Positions 46,901 to 58,098 of a stretch of DNA of 64,000 bases are shown one piece after another. The position numbers were made by a program, and so were the translations under genes. Below the pieces are notes generated by a model. That model was not told the DNA's origin. It was given only the letters and a program-made list of their open reading frames with translations, and did no database searches. This DNA comes from Tillandsia leiboldiana (Eukaryota > Streptophyta > Magnoliopsida > Poales > Bromeliaceae), in the NCBI GenBank assembly GCA_029204045.2, contig CM055074.1:17659164-17723163 (forward strand), read 5' to 3'. Positions within the stretch are counted from its first letter, which is position 1; each line of letters opens with the position of its first letter.

Positions 46901-48658
46901 GCTGCTGCGCGACGCTGGAGCGCGTCACGCAGTGCCCCAGCGGCGCTGCGCGCGGCCGCGCGCAGCCCGCCGCGCGCGCTCGGCCGCTGCGCGCAGCCCG
47001 CAGCGCTGCGCGCAGCAGCGCGCGCCCGCGCGCCCGCGCAGGCCCGCGCGCGGCCGTGCCGCGCGCGGCCATGCCGCGCGCACTTGCGCGCGGCCAAGCA
47101 ATGCCGCGCGCACCCGCGCGCGCGGCCCTGCCGCGCGCGCCCGCGCGCGGCCATGCCGCGCGCGCCCGCGCGCGGCCAAGCAGCGCCGCGCGCGGCCATG
47201 CCGCGCGCGCCCGCGCGCGGCCAAACAGCGCCGCGCGCGCCTGCGCGCGGCCCTGCCGCGCGCGCCTGCGCGCGGCCAGGCAGGGCCTGCCGCGCGCGCC
47301 TGCGCGCGGCCAGGCAGGGCCTGCCGCGCGCGCCTGCGCGCGGCCTGGCAGCGCCGCGTGCAGCACTTTGCTGCACGCGGCGCCGCGCCCAGCGGCACCT
47401 GGCCGCAGGGTGCTGCCAACAGCAGCACCCTGGCGCCGCGCGTGCGCCGCTGCGCGCGCGCGCGGCCGCCGGCGACGGCAAATCCGAAAAAACCCCAAAA
47501 AATTCTGACAAATCCGTAAAATCCCATTTAATCCAAAAATCCATTTTCCTCATTTAAAACCAATTAAAAAAACCTCAAAGCTCAAAACTCCAAAATGCAC
47601 AAACCTCCAAAAATCCCAAAAATTAGAATTTTACATACCTTGTCGTCGCACGTCGCACGCCCGCGAGCTCCACGCGGCCTCCAACGGCGAGTCCAAAAAT
47701 CCAAGAAGCTCCAATCCCTTTTCTTTCTTTTCTTTTTCCTTTTCCTCTCTTTCTTTTCCTTTCTTTCTTTCTCTTTTTCTTTCTTTCTTCTCTCTGCTGC
47801 AGAGGAGGGGTGGAGGCAGCTTTTATAAAGCAAAAGCTTTATAATTAATTAACTAATTAATTAATTCCAACTCCAACTCACTTTTTGCCTTCAGGCTCTC
47901 CGCCGCTGCCCGGAACTTCCCGAACTCCGCTGTAAATCGAAAATACACGCGCTCACAGCTTTTTCTCTCCAAAAAGCTCATCCGTTGAGGCGGGGTGCTC
48001 AAATCAATTACCGGCTCCAAAATTGCCAGTTCCAACTCACTTTTTGCCTCCGGGTCCCCCGCGTCAGTCCGGAACCTCCCGAACCTCGCTGTAAATCGAA
48101 AGTACACGTGTCCACAGCTTTTTCTCTTCAAAAAGCTCGTCCGTTGAGTCGGGGTGCTCAAATCAATTACCGGCTCCAAACTTGCCAGTTCCGACTCACT
48201 TTTTGCCTCCGGGTCCTCCGCGTCAGTCCGGAACCTCCCGAACTTCGCTGTAAATCAAAAGTACACGTGTCCACAGCTTTTTCTCCTCAAAAAGCTTATC
48301 CGTTGAGTCGGGGTGCTCAAATCAATTACCGGCTCCAAAATTGCCAGTTCCGACTCACTTTTTGACTCCGGGTCCTCCGCGTCAGTCCGGAACCTCCCGG
48401 ACCTCGCTGTAATCTGAAAGTTCACCTGTTCCAAGTGTTCCTGAATTTCCGGCGCTCCACGGTGAAGTCGGAAATTTCCAATCTTGTCCTCAATCGGCCT
48501 ACAAAGCCCGGAAAAACCCCGAATCGAGCTGGAGCTTCCGCGTTGATCCGAATCAACTCGGCATCAACAGCAACCTCAAATGCAACATGCCCAAGGCAAC
48601 TCTCTGCTCCAAGCCATCTGTGTCGTTGGCGCGCTATCCAATGCCCCGGTACTTTACA
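43986..48658 (-). repeat. 5' LTR of alpha-2 (4673 bases)
   Basis: Plus-strand ends are TGTCACGCCCCGGGG and CCCCGGTACTTTACA. It is the inverted counterpart of 16289-20927. The T/CG minisatellite (46200-46800) and CpG-rich array (46880-47480) have different unit numbers and order. The TATA box (TATAAAA, minus) is at 47821-47827 and the ~160-base repeats are at 47880-48420. Confidence 0.9.
46880..47480. repeat. CpG-rich GCGCGCGGCC minisatellite in alpha-2 LTR
   Basis: Units such as CGCGCGCCCGCGCGCGGCCA repeat about every 40 bases. This is the inverted counterpart of 17490-18130. All six frames are largely open, so none of the long translations is evidence of a gene. Confidence 0.9.
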
Positions 48659-49250
48659 GCGCGGGCATGGCCCCACGCGGCACGTGCTGCCACCGTCGCG
48701 CGGGCACCCGCCCGTGCGGCACAAACTGCAGCCGCGCGGGCAGGGCCCCGCGCGGCATGCACCGCCACCGCGCGGGCACCCGCCCGCGCGGCACAAGCTG
48801 CAGCCGCGCGGGCAAGGCCCCGTGCGGCATGCAACGTCGCCGCCGCGCGGGCACCCGCCCGCGCGGCTTGTGCTGCCGCCGCCGCGCGGGCATCCGCCCG
48901 CGCGGCACAAGCTGCAGCCGCGCGGGCAAGGCCCCGCGCGGCATGCAACGCCGCCGCCGCGCGGGCACCCGCCCGCCCGGCATGTGCTGCAGCCGCCGCG
49001 CGGGCATCCGCCCGCGCGGCACAAGCTGTAGCCGAGCGAGCAAGGCCCCGCCCGCGCGGCACGCGCCGCGGCCTCGCGGGCACCGGTCCCGCGCGGCGCT
49101 TGCCGCGGCCGCGCGGGCACCGGCCCCGCGCGGCGTTTACCCTAGCCGCGGCCACGCGGGGAGCTTGATCCCGCGCGGCTCTAGCCGCGGCCGCGCGGGC
49201 ACCGTCCCCGCGCGGCGCGCATTACGGTCGCGCGGCGACACCTTAGGGCT
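48659..49250. repeat. CGCGCGGGCA(C/T)CCGCCCGCGCGG hairpin-rich minisatellite
   Basis: Roughly 15 alternating units of 33-39 bases, each pairing CGCGCGGGC with GCCCGCGCGG around a short spacer such as ACAAGCTGCA or ATGCAACG. Each unit is an imperfect palindrome. It resembles in style, but not in exact sequence, the CpG-rich arrays within alpha LTRs. Confidence 0.85.
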
Positions 49251-49953
49251 TCGCGGCGCGACACGTTGGGTAGCAAATGGCTACTCCTAAACTTCATGAA
49301 AGACCGATACCCAAAAACCGAGCGAAACTATACCAAAATAAAATTAGTTTACCTCTAATCGTAGGAGACGGCTATCCGTTCTCGCTCCCGGTTTTGGCGC
49401 GTTCGTCGGGAGGGTTTGGATCCTTTAGCTTTCACCTTCTTCTCCACCGTTCTCTTCCGATTAGGGTTTCACCTTTCTTCTTGTTTCCTCCGGTTAGGGT
49501 TTCGTCTTTCTTTTTCTTTTTCTCTTTCTTTCGTTCGGGAGAAGATAACGAAATATCTTTTCGTACGACAATAACCACTTTGGGTATTTTAAAATTCCCA
49601 ATTAATTAATTCCTTAATTAATTAATTTCCCAATTAATTAATTCTCCAATTAATTAATTCCTCATTTTAGATCCTTCAGGATAATTCCTTAAAGATAATT
49701 CTATCTTTTTCCTTGGAAAGCGTGCCAAATCACTTACGCGGATTTCGATGCACCCCTGGCCATTGCGATCACTTTCTACCCCTTTCCGGGAGTTCCGTAA
49801 GTCGGAATCCGGATCCGATCGCACTGCCATTCTCCGTTTTCCGAGCTCTATCGCAGAAAAATACCCGCACCTCCGAATTAACGACTTAAGTAAACCCGTT
49901 ACGTTAATTACATTAAACGAAAACTTTATTAGCAGGAGGTATTAAGTGTTACA
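48659..49953 (-). repeat. Epsilon-family LTR remnant, cut by alpha-2
   Basis: The right end reads ATTAAGTGTTACA (TGTAACACTTAAT in the element sense). Moving left there is a conserved block (49713-49870) also found twice near 53957-54440, a C/T-rich stretch, and a GC-rich minisatellite up to the alpha-2 insertion. No other end is visible, so the family assignment is provisional. Confidence 0.55.
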
Positions 49954-51632
49954 AAATCTATAATATTACAACCTATTTTGTTCCTAATTTGAGGGGAAAT
50001 AAAAAAAATTGGTTACTCTAGTTAAGTTGTAATTTCACATAATAACGATAGTTGTCAGGCATATTAAAAGAACTTAAAATATTAAAAAAATATTTTTAAT
50101 ATTAGTGTTCTAAAAATAATTAAAAAAAAAAAAAATTCAAAAATATATAAGCAATTTCACCTATTAAATATTGTTAAATATATATAATATAACAAGCAGC
50201 TTAGGACTATTGCATTGGGTAATTCACTCGGCCGCCCTAGAATTCCAAGGATACACCGTTGTTGTTGTTGTTTTTTTTTTTTTCTTTTTTTTTTTTATTT
50301 TTTTTTGCTGGCGCTAATTTTCGTTTTTTCGCCTGTTTTGAGCGAAAACTAAAAGGGCAATTTCTTAAAAAATCTGTAAAATTATTTTACAATTTTTTTT
50401 TTTTATTTTTTTTTATTTTTTTTTTTTTACATCAAACCAAATAGATGGAAAACTATTTTTCAAACTGAAAAGAGTTTTTAACCCATTTTTACATGAAATC
50501 AAATATGCTTTAAAAAATTTATTCCGGACCTCGAATATTTGAGTTTCAATGATTGCATATTTGACGACCATTGAAAAATAAAATAAAATTTTATTTTATA
50601 TTGTATTTGATATTTTAAAAGATTTATTTTTGAATTAAAGTATGAAAGAAAAGATAATTTATTACTAGATTGTATTGAATAAAGAGTTTTTTTAAAAAAA
50701 TATAACTAAAAAAAATAATTAAACCAATATTATATTAACCGTAAATTTTTTTTTCATCATAAATTTTAAAAAATAATAAATTTCATCGTAAATTTTAAAA
50801 TATTATATTTTTCATCTTTTTCTTTATTGTCGCCTAGCACTCCCTCATCGCTCAAGTTTTTCATCGGCTGAAATCACGACATGTTCTTTCAATAATGATT
50901 AAATACAAAAAAAAAGAAGAAGTTGGGATTCAAATCACAAACCATCCTTTTCCCGCATATAAGACTCCCCCTCCTCACCCCGTCCTTCATGATTCCCGAG
51001 GATGGTGATAGTCTCCTTCTTCTCCTCCTTCAGCCCCATCTATGCCGCCGCTGCCACTGCCACCGTCGCTTACATATTTCTTCTCCTGCTATTATTTCTT
51101 CTATCGCCATGGACATTAGCAAGAGCGGTGTCGTCGTCATCGTCAGCGGTGGCAGCGGCAGCGACGGCACATCGTCATCGGCATTGGCAATGGCGGCATC
51201 GGTGTCAGCAGTAGAGGCGTCAAAGGGAGTAGAAGAAGAGAGATGAGGGGAAAGAATGGGAAGGGAGAACGAAAGAGGATGGAGGAGGGAGGGGTGGGAA
51301 ACGATGCGACGAATAGAATACCTTTTTAAAGAGGTCTAATTAGTTTGTTTTTTTTTTATCTTAAAATTACTATCTATTGTAAGGAGCCAAACGCGCACCG
51401 GAGAGCCGAATGCTTCAAGCGAGGAAAAGGCGCCATTCGGCTTCAAGCTGGGCGAAATCGATTCCTGAAATCAACGAGTCCTATTGTAGATGGGACAGAG
51501 CAGATTGGGCGGCAAAATTTATGAGGAATATGGACGGGGCGACGTGCCGTGCACACCAGGATCTGCCGCGCCGCATTTCTCCTCCTGGTAAACGCTGAGC
51601 GGTCACATCTGTGTCCCGAGTGCCGGCTGATT
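49954..51632. other. AT-rich intergenic DNA, no supported gene
   Basis: Long A/T tracts occupy 50080-50850, with T-runs at 50268-50305 and 50390-50430. A C/T-rich stretch (50940-51120) leads into GTC/AGC trinucleotide-rich sequence (51125-51240). A 107-codon open frame (50923-51246) crosses it but is Leu/Ser-rich low complexity and is not supported. This is the only substantial part of the window not obviously made of LTR elements. Confidence 0.55.
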
Positions 51633-54470
51633 TGTCACGCCCCGGGGGTTTCATTAAGCGGAAGACGACCAACGAAAAGATTGAGTTTGCGCATACATTT
51701 ATTTTGAAAACCAACCTCCCCCAGTGCGTGCCCAGACCCGCCGCATATACAAATTCACTCTGCGAACGGGCAGAGTCTCCTTTGTATATGCACGGCGTCC
51801 TGACCACAGCCATCATACAATCATCACTTTAACCACACTAGTTCAACAGTCGAATGCATACAATTATTTTCCATAAGTATTAAAGAAGCCGGCTAGCTTT
51901 GAAAGGATAAATCCACAAGTATTTAGAAACGGGGCCCACACGGCACCCAGGTTTTTCAAAACGGTTTTCGCAATCCATAAATCCACAAGGTTTTAAAAAT
52001 GGTGCCCACACGACACCCACATTTTTAAAACAGTTTTCGGAACATTTTCCTTTTCTTTTCTTTTGTAATTTGAAAGCGGCCAATCGGGACAAGCAAAACA
52101 ACTACCCGCAAGGGTAAATAAAAGACATCCCAACATCCACATCGACCCCACAAGGGTATCGCGATCCACATAGCCGGCTACTAACAAGTAATGAAATGCG
52201 CAATATCAGAAGTAAATACAAACTATGGCCTCGAAGGACCAAAAGTGCTCCTACCACGGCCTCACCGTCGCCCTAGCTCTCACCCCCGAGAACCTGTCAC
52301 AAAGTGGGAAGTCAGTGACCAGAAAAATAAAGCACGAAAGCAACTAGGGCTATAAATAAAGCAAACCGCAGTAAACCAGAGCAACCGCCCTCCTCGTCGT
52401 GCAATCGTCAGTATCCCCTCCCCCTGCATAACCTGGACCGGGCACCTGCCCCGGCAAACCAGACTATCCGGAGCAACCGTAAAATAAAACATGAACACCT
52501 GCAAAACCTGACCACCCTCCCAAGAGGGAAAGTAAACCACGAACACCTGTAACACCTACACACCTGACCTCGTCGGGCACCTACCCCGATGGATCGCACC
52601 GCTCACACCTTGGGGCACCTGACCTCGTCGGGCACCTATCCCGACGGATCGCACCGCTCCCCCCCCTTAATGCCTCAAACCCCACACCTACGGGGGCCCC
52701 CACTACCTCACCTCGTGGGTTTACACGGGTCGGAGACCGCTTTCCCGGAAAAGAGCACCCTTTGCGGTGGCCAGACCGCGGGTGCGCGTGTCGCAACTAC
52801 GAGCATAGTGACCAAGATACAGGATAATATCGCAATCATAGAGACCGTCAGCATTAGTACCAAAAATATGCAATTAGTAACCTTCCAAATAACACCGATT
52901 ATATACTTAGTCTCAAAGGAAACCCACAGCATGATAAACATAACCATAACAAAATTCCGCAATAAGGGGTTCTAAGGGTGTACCCACCTGAAACGCGAAG
53001 AAGAAGGTGTACGGAACTCCCGCTAAAACACTTCCACCCTGTGCCCGAAAAAGCTACAGTAAGTAATAATGTTAAAAATATCGTCGTGGTCAAAAACACT
53101 GAAAAACGGGGCGAAACGGGCCACAAACGGAGCTTCTGGGCTCAAAAGCTGAAGGCTGGTGCACGGTCCAGGCGTGGACCGGGTTCACGACGCAGAGGAG
53201 GCAGCGGCGCAGACCGGGCTCACCCCGGGAGCATGCACCAGGCGGAATGGGCCGGGCCGGTGCACCGGCTGAGCGCGCACCGGGCTCACGCATACCCGGT
53301 CGCGGCGGCAGAGCCGGGTGCACGCCCTTGCGTGGACCGCGCTTGCGGGCCGGGCTGGCGCACGCGCCCGTGCGCCGGGTCCGCGCGTTCGGGCTGCGGG
53401 ACGCGTGCGCCGGGTGCACACCAGTCCGGTGGACCGCGTGAGGAGGCAGCCGTACAGGGTGAACAGTGAACCCTAATTTCGCCCCTCGCGGCTCCGGTTT
53501 CGCGATTTCAACTCCGTTTTCGCTCCCGTGCGACTCCGGCGACGACCCCGTGGGCATGATAACGGCGGCGGTGGCCTCCCGTTCAACGACGGCGGCGGCG
53601 GCCTCCCGTTCAACACCTTGTATTGCCCATGAAGACAACAAAAGGAAAACCTCACATTGGAAAATAACCGGGGAGACCCGAACCGCTCACCATGTTTTCG
53701 CCGGTGTGGGAGAAAGAGGAAAGGGGGTCGCCCGTTCCTCGCTCGATCAATCTCGCAGAAAGGCGTTTCCCCATCTCTCATCTCGTTTCCTGCGCCGCTT
53801 CTTGAAAAGAGAGGAAATATGGATTGGGGTTCCCCTTTTTTTTTCTTAAAAGCGCCACCTTAAATCCTAGCCGTCAAGAGAGGAAACCAAGGGGGGAAAC
53901 CCTACGGCCCCCAGTTTTAAGGAAACCCTAAAAAAAAAACCGGCGGCTAAGATTGTCTCGAAAAGCGTGTCAATCGCTCGCACGGATCCCGGAGCGCCTA
54001 AAGGGGTCCAAACTTCAAAATTAATTTCTGGGAGATCCCGGGGTCGGAATTCAAATCCGATCGCGCCACCGTTCTCCGTTTCGCGAGCTCTAACACCTAA
54101 AATTACCCGCGCGTCCCGACGGTCTTCCCAGAAATTTTCGAATTTCAACCCCTCCCTAATCAACTGAAAAAAAATATTCAATTAGGTCCAAAACGGAAAC
54201 CGTAGATCGAGGTACCACCAAATAAATAAAATAATCCACTAACGTAAAAAGATGAAAGGTCCGATCATCGCAGGATCCCGTCCGATCACCTCGAAAAGCG
54301 TGCCAGCCACTTAGCACGGGTTTCGATGCACCACTCAAAGCAAACGCTTTGACCTCCATTCCGGGAGATCCGTAAATCGGAAACCGAATCCATTCGCTTT
54401 GCCGTCCTTCATTTTTCGAGCTCAATCGCAGAAAAATACTCACGGTCCAGGCCAGTCCATTGCAGAAACA
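51633..54470 (-). repeat. Second delta-type LTR, right end not resolved
   Basis: It starts TGTCACGCCCCGGGGG and follows the delta solo LTR sequence: TTTCATTAAGCGGAAGACGA, the CCGCATATACAAATTCACTC block, two ~69-base units (about 51930-52040) and the CGGGCACCTGCCCCGGCA block (52430-52790). After about 53000 it diverges, with GGTGCAC/GTGGACCG boxes (53150-53450) and then two copies of a module shared with epsilon (53957-54110 and 54290-54440). I cannot place the right terminus exactly. Confidence 0.65.
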
Positions 54471-54623
54471 TAGTGAAAGGTTTTCCTAAGTCCCGTCAAA
54501 ATAAAAGGGAGGCATACAAGGGCAAGGGAACGCCAGGACTCTACATGATTTCCCTATTTATAGTGATGGAAACAAGTCTACCCAGAGGGAACCATGTATT
54601 CTCTATGAGAAACCTGTTCAAGT

Positions 54624-54670
<47 letters not shown>

Positions 54671-54913
54671 GTCTGAAGACTTCTCCAGATTGAGCTAATG
54701 GGAGGGGAGACCCTTGGTGGACTCAACAATCGATCGCTACCTTTCTCCGGACGCTCCATCTTGAGGTCGGGGATATCGCCAAGCAAGGATAATCTCTTAC
54801 ATTATTTATTGTTTGTGTTTGGTTGAGTTGTTTGCTATTTTTTTTCTAACCATAGAGGTTGTTGGATTGTGGGGAGTTGTTTTGAGCCCTTGAACTTGAG
54901 GTTCTATCCTAGT
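54471..54913. other. Short unassigned segment with microsatellite
   Basis: It lies between the delta-type LTR and the LTR end at 54914. It contains TCCCTATTTATAGTG (TATA-like on the minus strand) and a GA run. No gene is seen. Confidence 0.4.
54629..54667. repeat. (GA)n microsatellite
   Basis: About 19 uninterrupted GA units. Confidence 0.95.
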
Positions 54914-55179
54914 TGTCACGCCCCGGGGTCGAATTGCGGCTCGGGCTCGCCAACAGATCCGCCACCCATATGGAAATTTCCGCATTGACGAAGCATCAAA
55001 CTACCAAAAGATAGAGTCTACCAACTAACAGATATCAGAGCTGAAATAAAAACTGCTACATAAAACAACAATCTATTATACATCTGTAAAAATAAAAATA
55101 CAAAACCACCTCACAGAAGGGTGAAATAAAAGTACAATACAGATAGTACAAAACTACAACCCAAAATTCGGGTACTAGG
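54914..55179 (-). repeat. Downstream end of an LTR (TGTCACGCCCC type), 266 bases
   Basis: TGTCACGCCCCGGGGTCGAA and CAACAGATCCGCCACCCATA match the ends of the alpha/beta/gamma LTRs in minus orientation. It stops where an opposed LTR start begins at 55180. Family not assigned. Confidence 0.65.
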
Positions 55180-56017
55180 TGTGGTGACCTGAATCCCAGT
55201 TGATGTTTGGCTACGTGGTCAGTGGCATTATGACACCTTTTTCGAGTATCGAGTGCGGTTGCGCGCAAAACGAACGCGAGAAAAGGATTCAGCGCGAAAA
55301 ATTGGAAAAAACGCAACTTTTGAGTGTTTTCAGTGGATTTAGGAGCCCAAATCCCTGTTTCGGGCGCCTGAAAGTACCAGCAGCTTGTTGCGAACCATGG
55401 GTCAGCCGAGACACATGGCGCGCAACGATTGGAGCGGGCTTGGACACGTGGCGGCTTCGGATTGGGCGGACGTGCGGGGCGCGGCAAACCCAGCGTAGTC
55501 AACGCGGGAGACCCATACCGCCCGCCACGTGGCGCCCGGTGATTGGCTGGCGCCAACCACCGTGCCGGCGGGACGCGTGGCGCGCTGAGGACGGTGGATC
55601 TGAGTTTCGGGCGCACTCTGGATGATTGCCACGTGTCCGGGCGCAGGCCTACTATTTTCGGGCCCCCGAATTCTGGGCTTTTGGCTGAGACTTGGCTGTT
55701 TTCCTTAGTGACTTTATAAAGGGATTTTCTCTTCTTTTTGGGGGCCTCAAGGGGCAATTCTTGGACTCTCTTCGACCAGAGACTCCTCCACACCCTCCCA
55801 CCATTGTTGAGTGGATTTAGAAGGATTTGAGAGCTTCATCATCATCTTCTTCCCTCCATTAGCAACCTTGAAGCTTCTTGAAGCTGCGGACTACACCGTC
55901 GACTTTTCTTCCTCCGAGTTCCCTGAGCACTAGGAGTGGAGTTTCGAGCTAAAATTTGGAGGGGATCTTCTCCACTGGTAGATCTTGAACTTTTATATTA
56001 GTGACCACCCTCCATTC
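55180..56017 (+). repeat. Gamma-like LTR start (plus strand), cut by SIRE-2
   Basis: It begins TGTGGTGACCTGAATCCC, close to the gamma LTR start. U3 carries GGACACGTGGC (55442-55452) followed by GATTGG (55460-55465), CCACGTGGC (55525-55533) followed by GATTGG (55541-55546), and GCCACGTGTCC near 55628. A TATAAA box lies at 55715-55720. It ends at the SIRE-2 LTR after CATTC. Confidence 0.65.
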
Positions 56018-57290
56018 TGTTGGGTTATACTATAATAAGGATCTAAATAGGGGAAAAACTACCTAGAGGGGGGGTGAAAAGGTGTAAACGATAAACACTC
56101 AAAAAACTTTGCGTAATAAAACCCAATGCAGAAATGAAAAATAACACGCAAGATTTTTACGTGGAAAACTCCATCACAGGAGTAAAAAACCACGGGACCG
56201 ATAACACGGTGAAATCAACTAAGATTATAACATGTACAAAGGTGATATAACGCACTCACATCCTTTTTCCATACGCTCCGAGTTGATCTTCTCCGCTCGC
56301 TCCGCAACGCGCCTCGAATCCACGATTTGCGTCCAACGCCGAATCCACGACGTCTGACCGAATCCACAGTCTCCACCAGGTAGTACGTCTCGATCACACG
56401 AACGTACCTCGCTCCGAATCCACGAGAGCGGTAGCACCTTGAATCCACAAGGCCACGCGAATCCACGCGCCGATTTTGGGGAAAATCGTTGTTTTGTTGG
56501 TGGTGATGATCCGCCGAATACTTAGATCAAAGATAGATTGGAAATGCCATCTAAGTATTCATTAATTTGATTCTACTCAAAATCTGAGTATGAAAACCTA
56601 GAATCAAATTAATTAATATAGATGAAGAAACATAGAATTAAATCTAGTTATTTCCTTTCTTCTCTATATGTGGATCTTATAAGTTTTTTTCCGTTAATAT
56701 TTTTCCGTCATTTTTCGGAGTCTAAAACTTATTGTGGATTACCCTAAAAGAAAGAATTAGGGTTTACTTATAGGTTAGAAACCATTGGAAGAGGATAAGA
56801 ACAAAAAACTGATTGTAATAGAATTTTTCCCGCACGACGGTCCGGACTGGATTAGGCTCGTTCAGGACTGTCGTTGTTTTTCAGAGAATTCCAGAAAAAA
56901 CAAGGTTCGGGGTCCGGAACGAAATCCTACGGTCCGGACTGTTCATGCGATTTCAGCAAAATCCACGTTCGGGGTCTGGAACGAAACAGGGATGTTCAGG
57001 ACTGGATTTGTGCATGAACTAACCAACGTTCGGGGTCCGGACTGTAGTCCCCTGTTCCGGATCCTCAACATATACCATGTCCAGTTTTTGATTTTTATGC
57101 GATTAAAAATCCATCCAAGTGTTTCTACATTAGAAGAAGTATTCAGATCACCAATATTGTTTAGTTAAACTTACCTGATCCTTTTGAATTCTTCTTTCTT
57201 GAGATTGAGGTATATGATCCAAGCTTCTTCATCTTCAATCTTCAAGACTTAAACACTTTCACGAAATACGCCAAAACAAATTCCTTAACA
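56018..57290 (-). repeat. 3' LTR of SIRE-2 (1273 bases)
   Basis: Plus-strand ends TGTTGGGTTA and TTCCTTAACA. It is followed on the right by a purine tract (minus AACGGGGAGAT, 57291-57301), so this is the 3' LTR of a minus-strand element. Its U3 array has five TCCGGA cores, mostly as GGTCCGGACT rather than GATCCGGATC. The TATA region (near 56763-56774) is altered relative to the other copies. Confidence 0.88.
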
Positions 57291-57303
57291 ATCTCCCCGT
57301 TTG
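57291..57303 (-). other. Polypurine tract of SIRE-2
   Basis: The minus strand reads CAAACGGGGAGAT immediately before the LTR start TGTTAAGG. Confidence 0.7.
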
Positions 57304-57942
57304 GCGGTTTCGTGACAAAACACAGATCCACTTAAGAAAATTCAAAAAGATATTTTTGTTGCTATCACCATACAACAAAAATTTACAATAGAGATCCAAA
57401 TAAACTAAATACATGAGATAAACTCCTAAAACAAACTCTAGACTTAGACATTTGTACTCTCTACAAAAAGAAGTAATTCTTGACAAGAGAAATCGTTAGA
57501 TACCTCAAGAATTTTTTGCATTCAAAAACCAAACAGAGAGATAGAGGTTATACTCACCATGACATTTATAAACTCAGATATGTAATAAAATATCAATCAG
57601 AGATAGACATATCTTCTAAGCATTAAAAACCAAATGTCATAAGTTTGTTAGTAATCAAACAACTTGTTAGTAATAATACATGCCCAAATAGTTAGTCAAA
57701 TAGTTAGTCGAGGCATGCATTCATTCACAATACAAAACCAAAGTTGTTGTATACTTACCTTGAAAGTTCTAAGTTCAAAGTTCTCACAAACCATTGTAAC
57801 CATTGTCAATCATCATTGTTCTCTCATCATTGTTCTCTCTCCGCCTTTTTGTCACAAAATTAAGCCAAAATTACAAAGAAAATGTAAGAACTAAGACTAA
57901 AAAGCTGCAAAACAAAAGAAACGTGAGAATAACAAAGGAAGA
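57304..57942 (-). other. SIRE-2 internal 3' untranslated region
   Basis: AT-rich, with no frame longer than about 75 codons. It lies between the coiled-coil ORF stop and the purine tract. Confidence 0.55.
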
Positions 57943-58098
57943 TCACTCTGAATCTTCAGAACTGGCATAGCCGAGTTTTTGAAAAATCTTTTTCAAAAGT
58001 TTGTTCATGGAAACCTGTTCCTTCTTGACTTCTCGTATTTCTTCTTTCATTTCAATGAATTCATTCGACATTCGTTCCTGTTCTGACGAAAGTCGTTG
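57943..58098 (-). pseudogene. C-terminal end of a coiled-coil ORF of SIRE-2, cut by SIRE-3
   Basis: Fifty-one codons remain, open from the SIRE-3 junction to a TGA at 57943-57945. The residues are Glu/Lys-rich with heptad-like spacing (FIEMKEEIREVKKEQVSMNK) and end in SSEDSE. The position, downstream of where pol should be and about 640 bases before the purine tract, matches the extra 3' ORF known from SIRE/Maximus elements. It could equally be a 3' extension of pol. The upstream part would lie beyond SIRE-3. Confidence 0.5.

Larger units (their letters stand above)
43287..48658 (-). mobile_element. Alpha-2, 5' part (minus strand), interrupted by beta-2
   Basis: The 5' LTR (43986-48658), primer site (43966-43977) and gag start (43689 downward) are present. 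The rest lies beyond beta-2 and is not visible. Its right end TTTACA (start TGTAAAG) abuts a GC-rich epsilon LTR, a different flank from alpha-1, so it is a separate insertion. Minisatellite composition also differs from alpha-1. Confidence 0.85.

Noticed and set aside
45911..47557. 548-codon plus-strand open frame and overlapping frames in alpha-2
   Set aside because: Same repeat artefact. At least three long frames overlap here, with Lys/Thr/Ala/Arg repeats and no recognisable fold.
16289..48658. Single giant palindrome (foldback transposon)
   Set aside because: The mirror arrangement is explained by two separate alpha+beta nests with different insertion sites and outer flanks. No terminal inverted repeat of a foldback type is needed.
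50923..51246. 107-codon open frame MGFKSQTILFPHI...
   Set aside because: Low-complexity Leu/Ser stretch from pyrimidine-rich and triplet-rich DNA. No domain or supporting signal.
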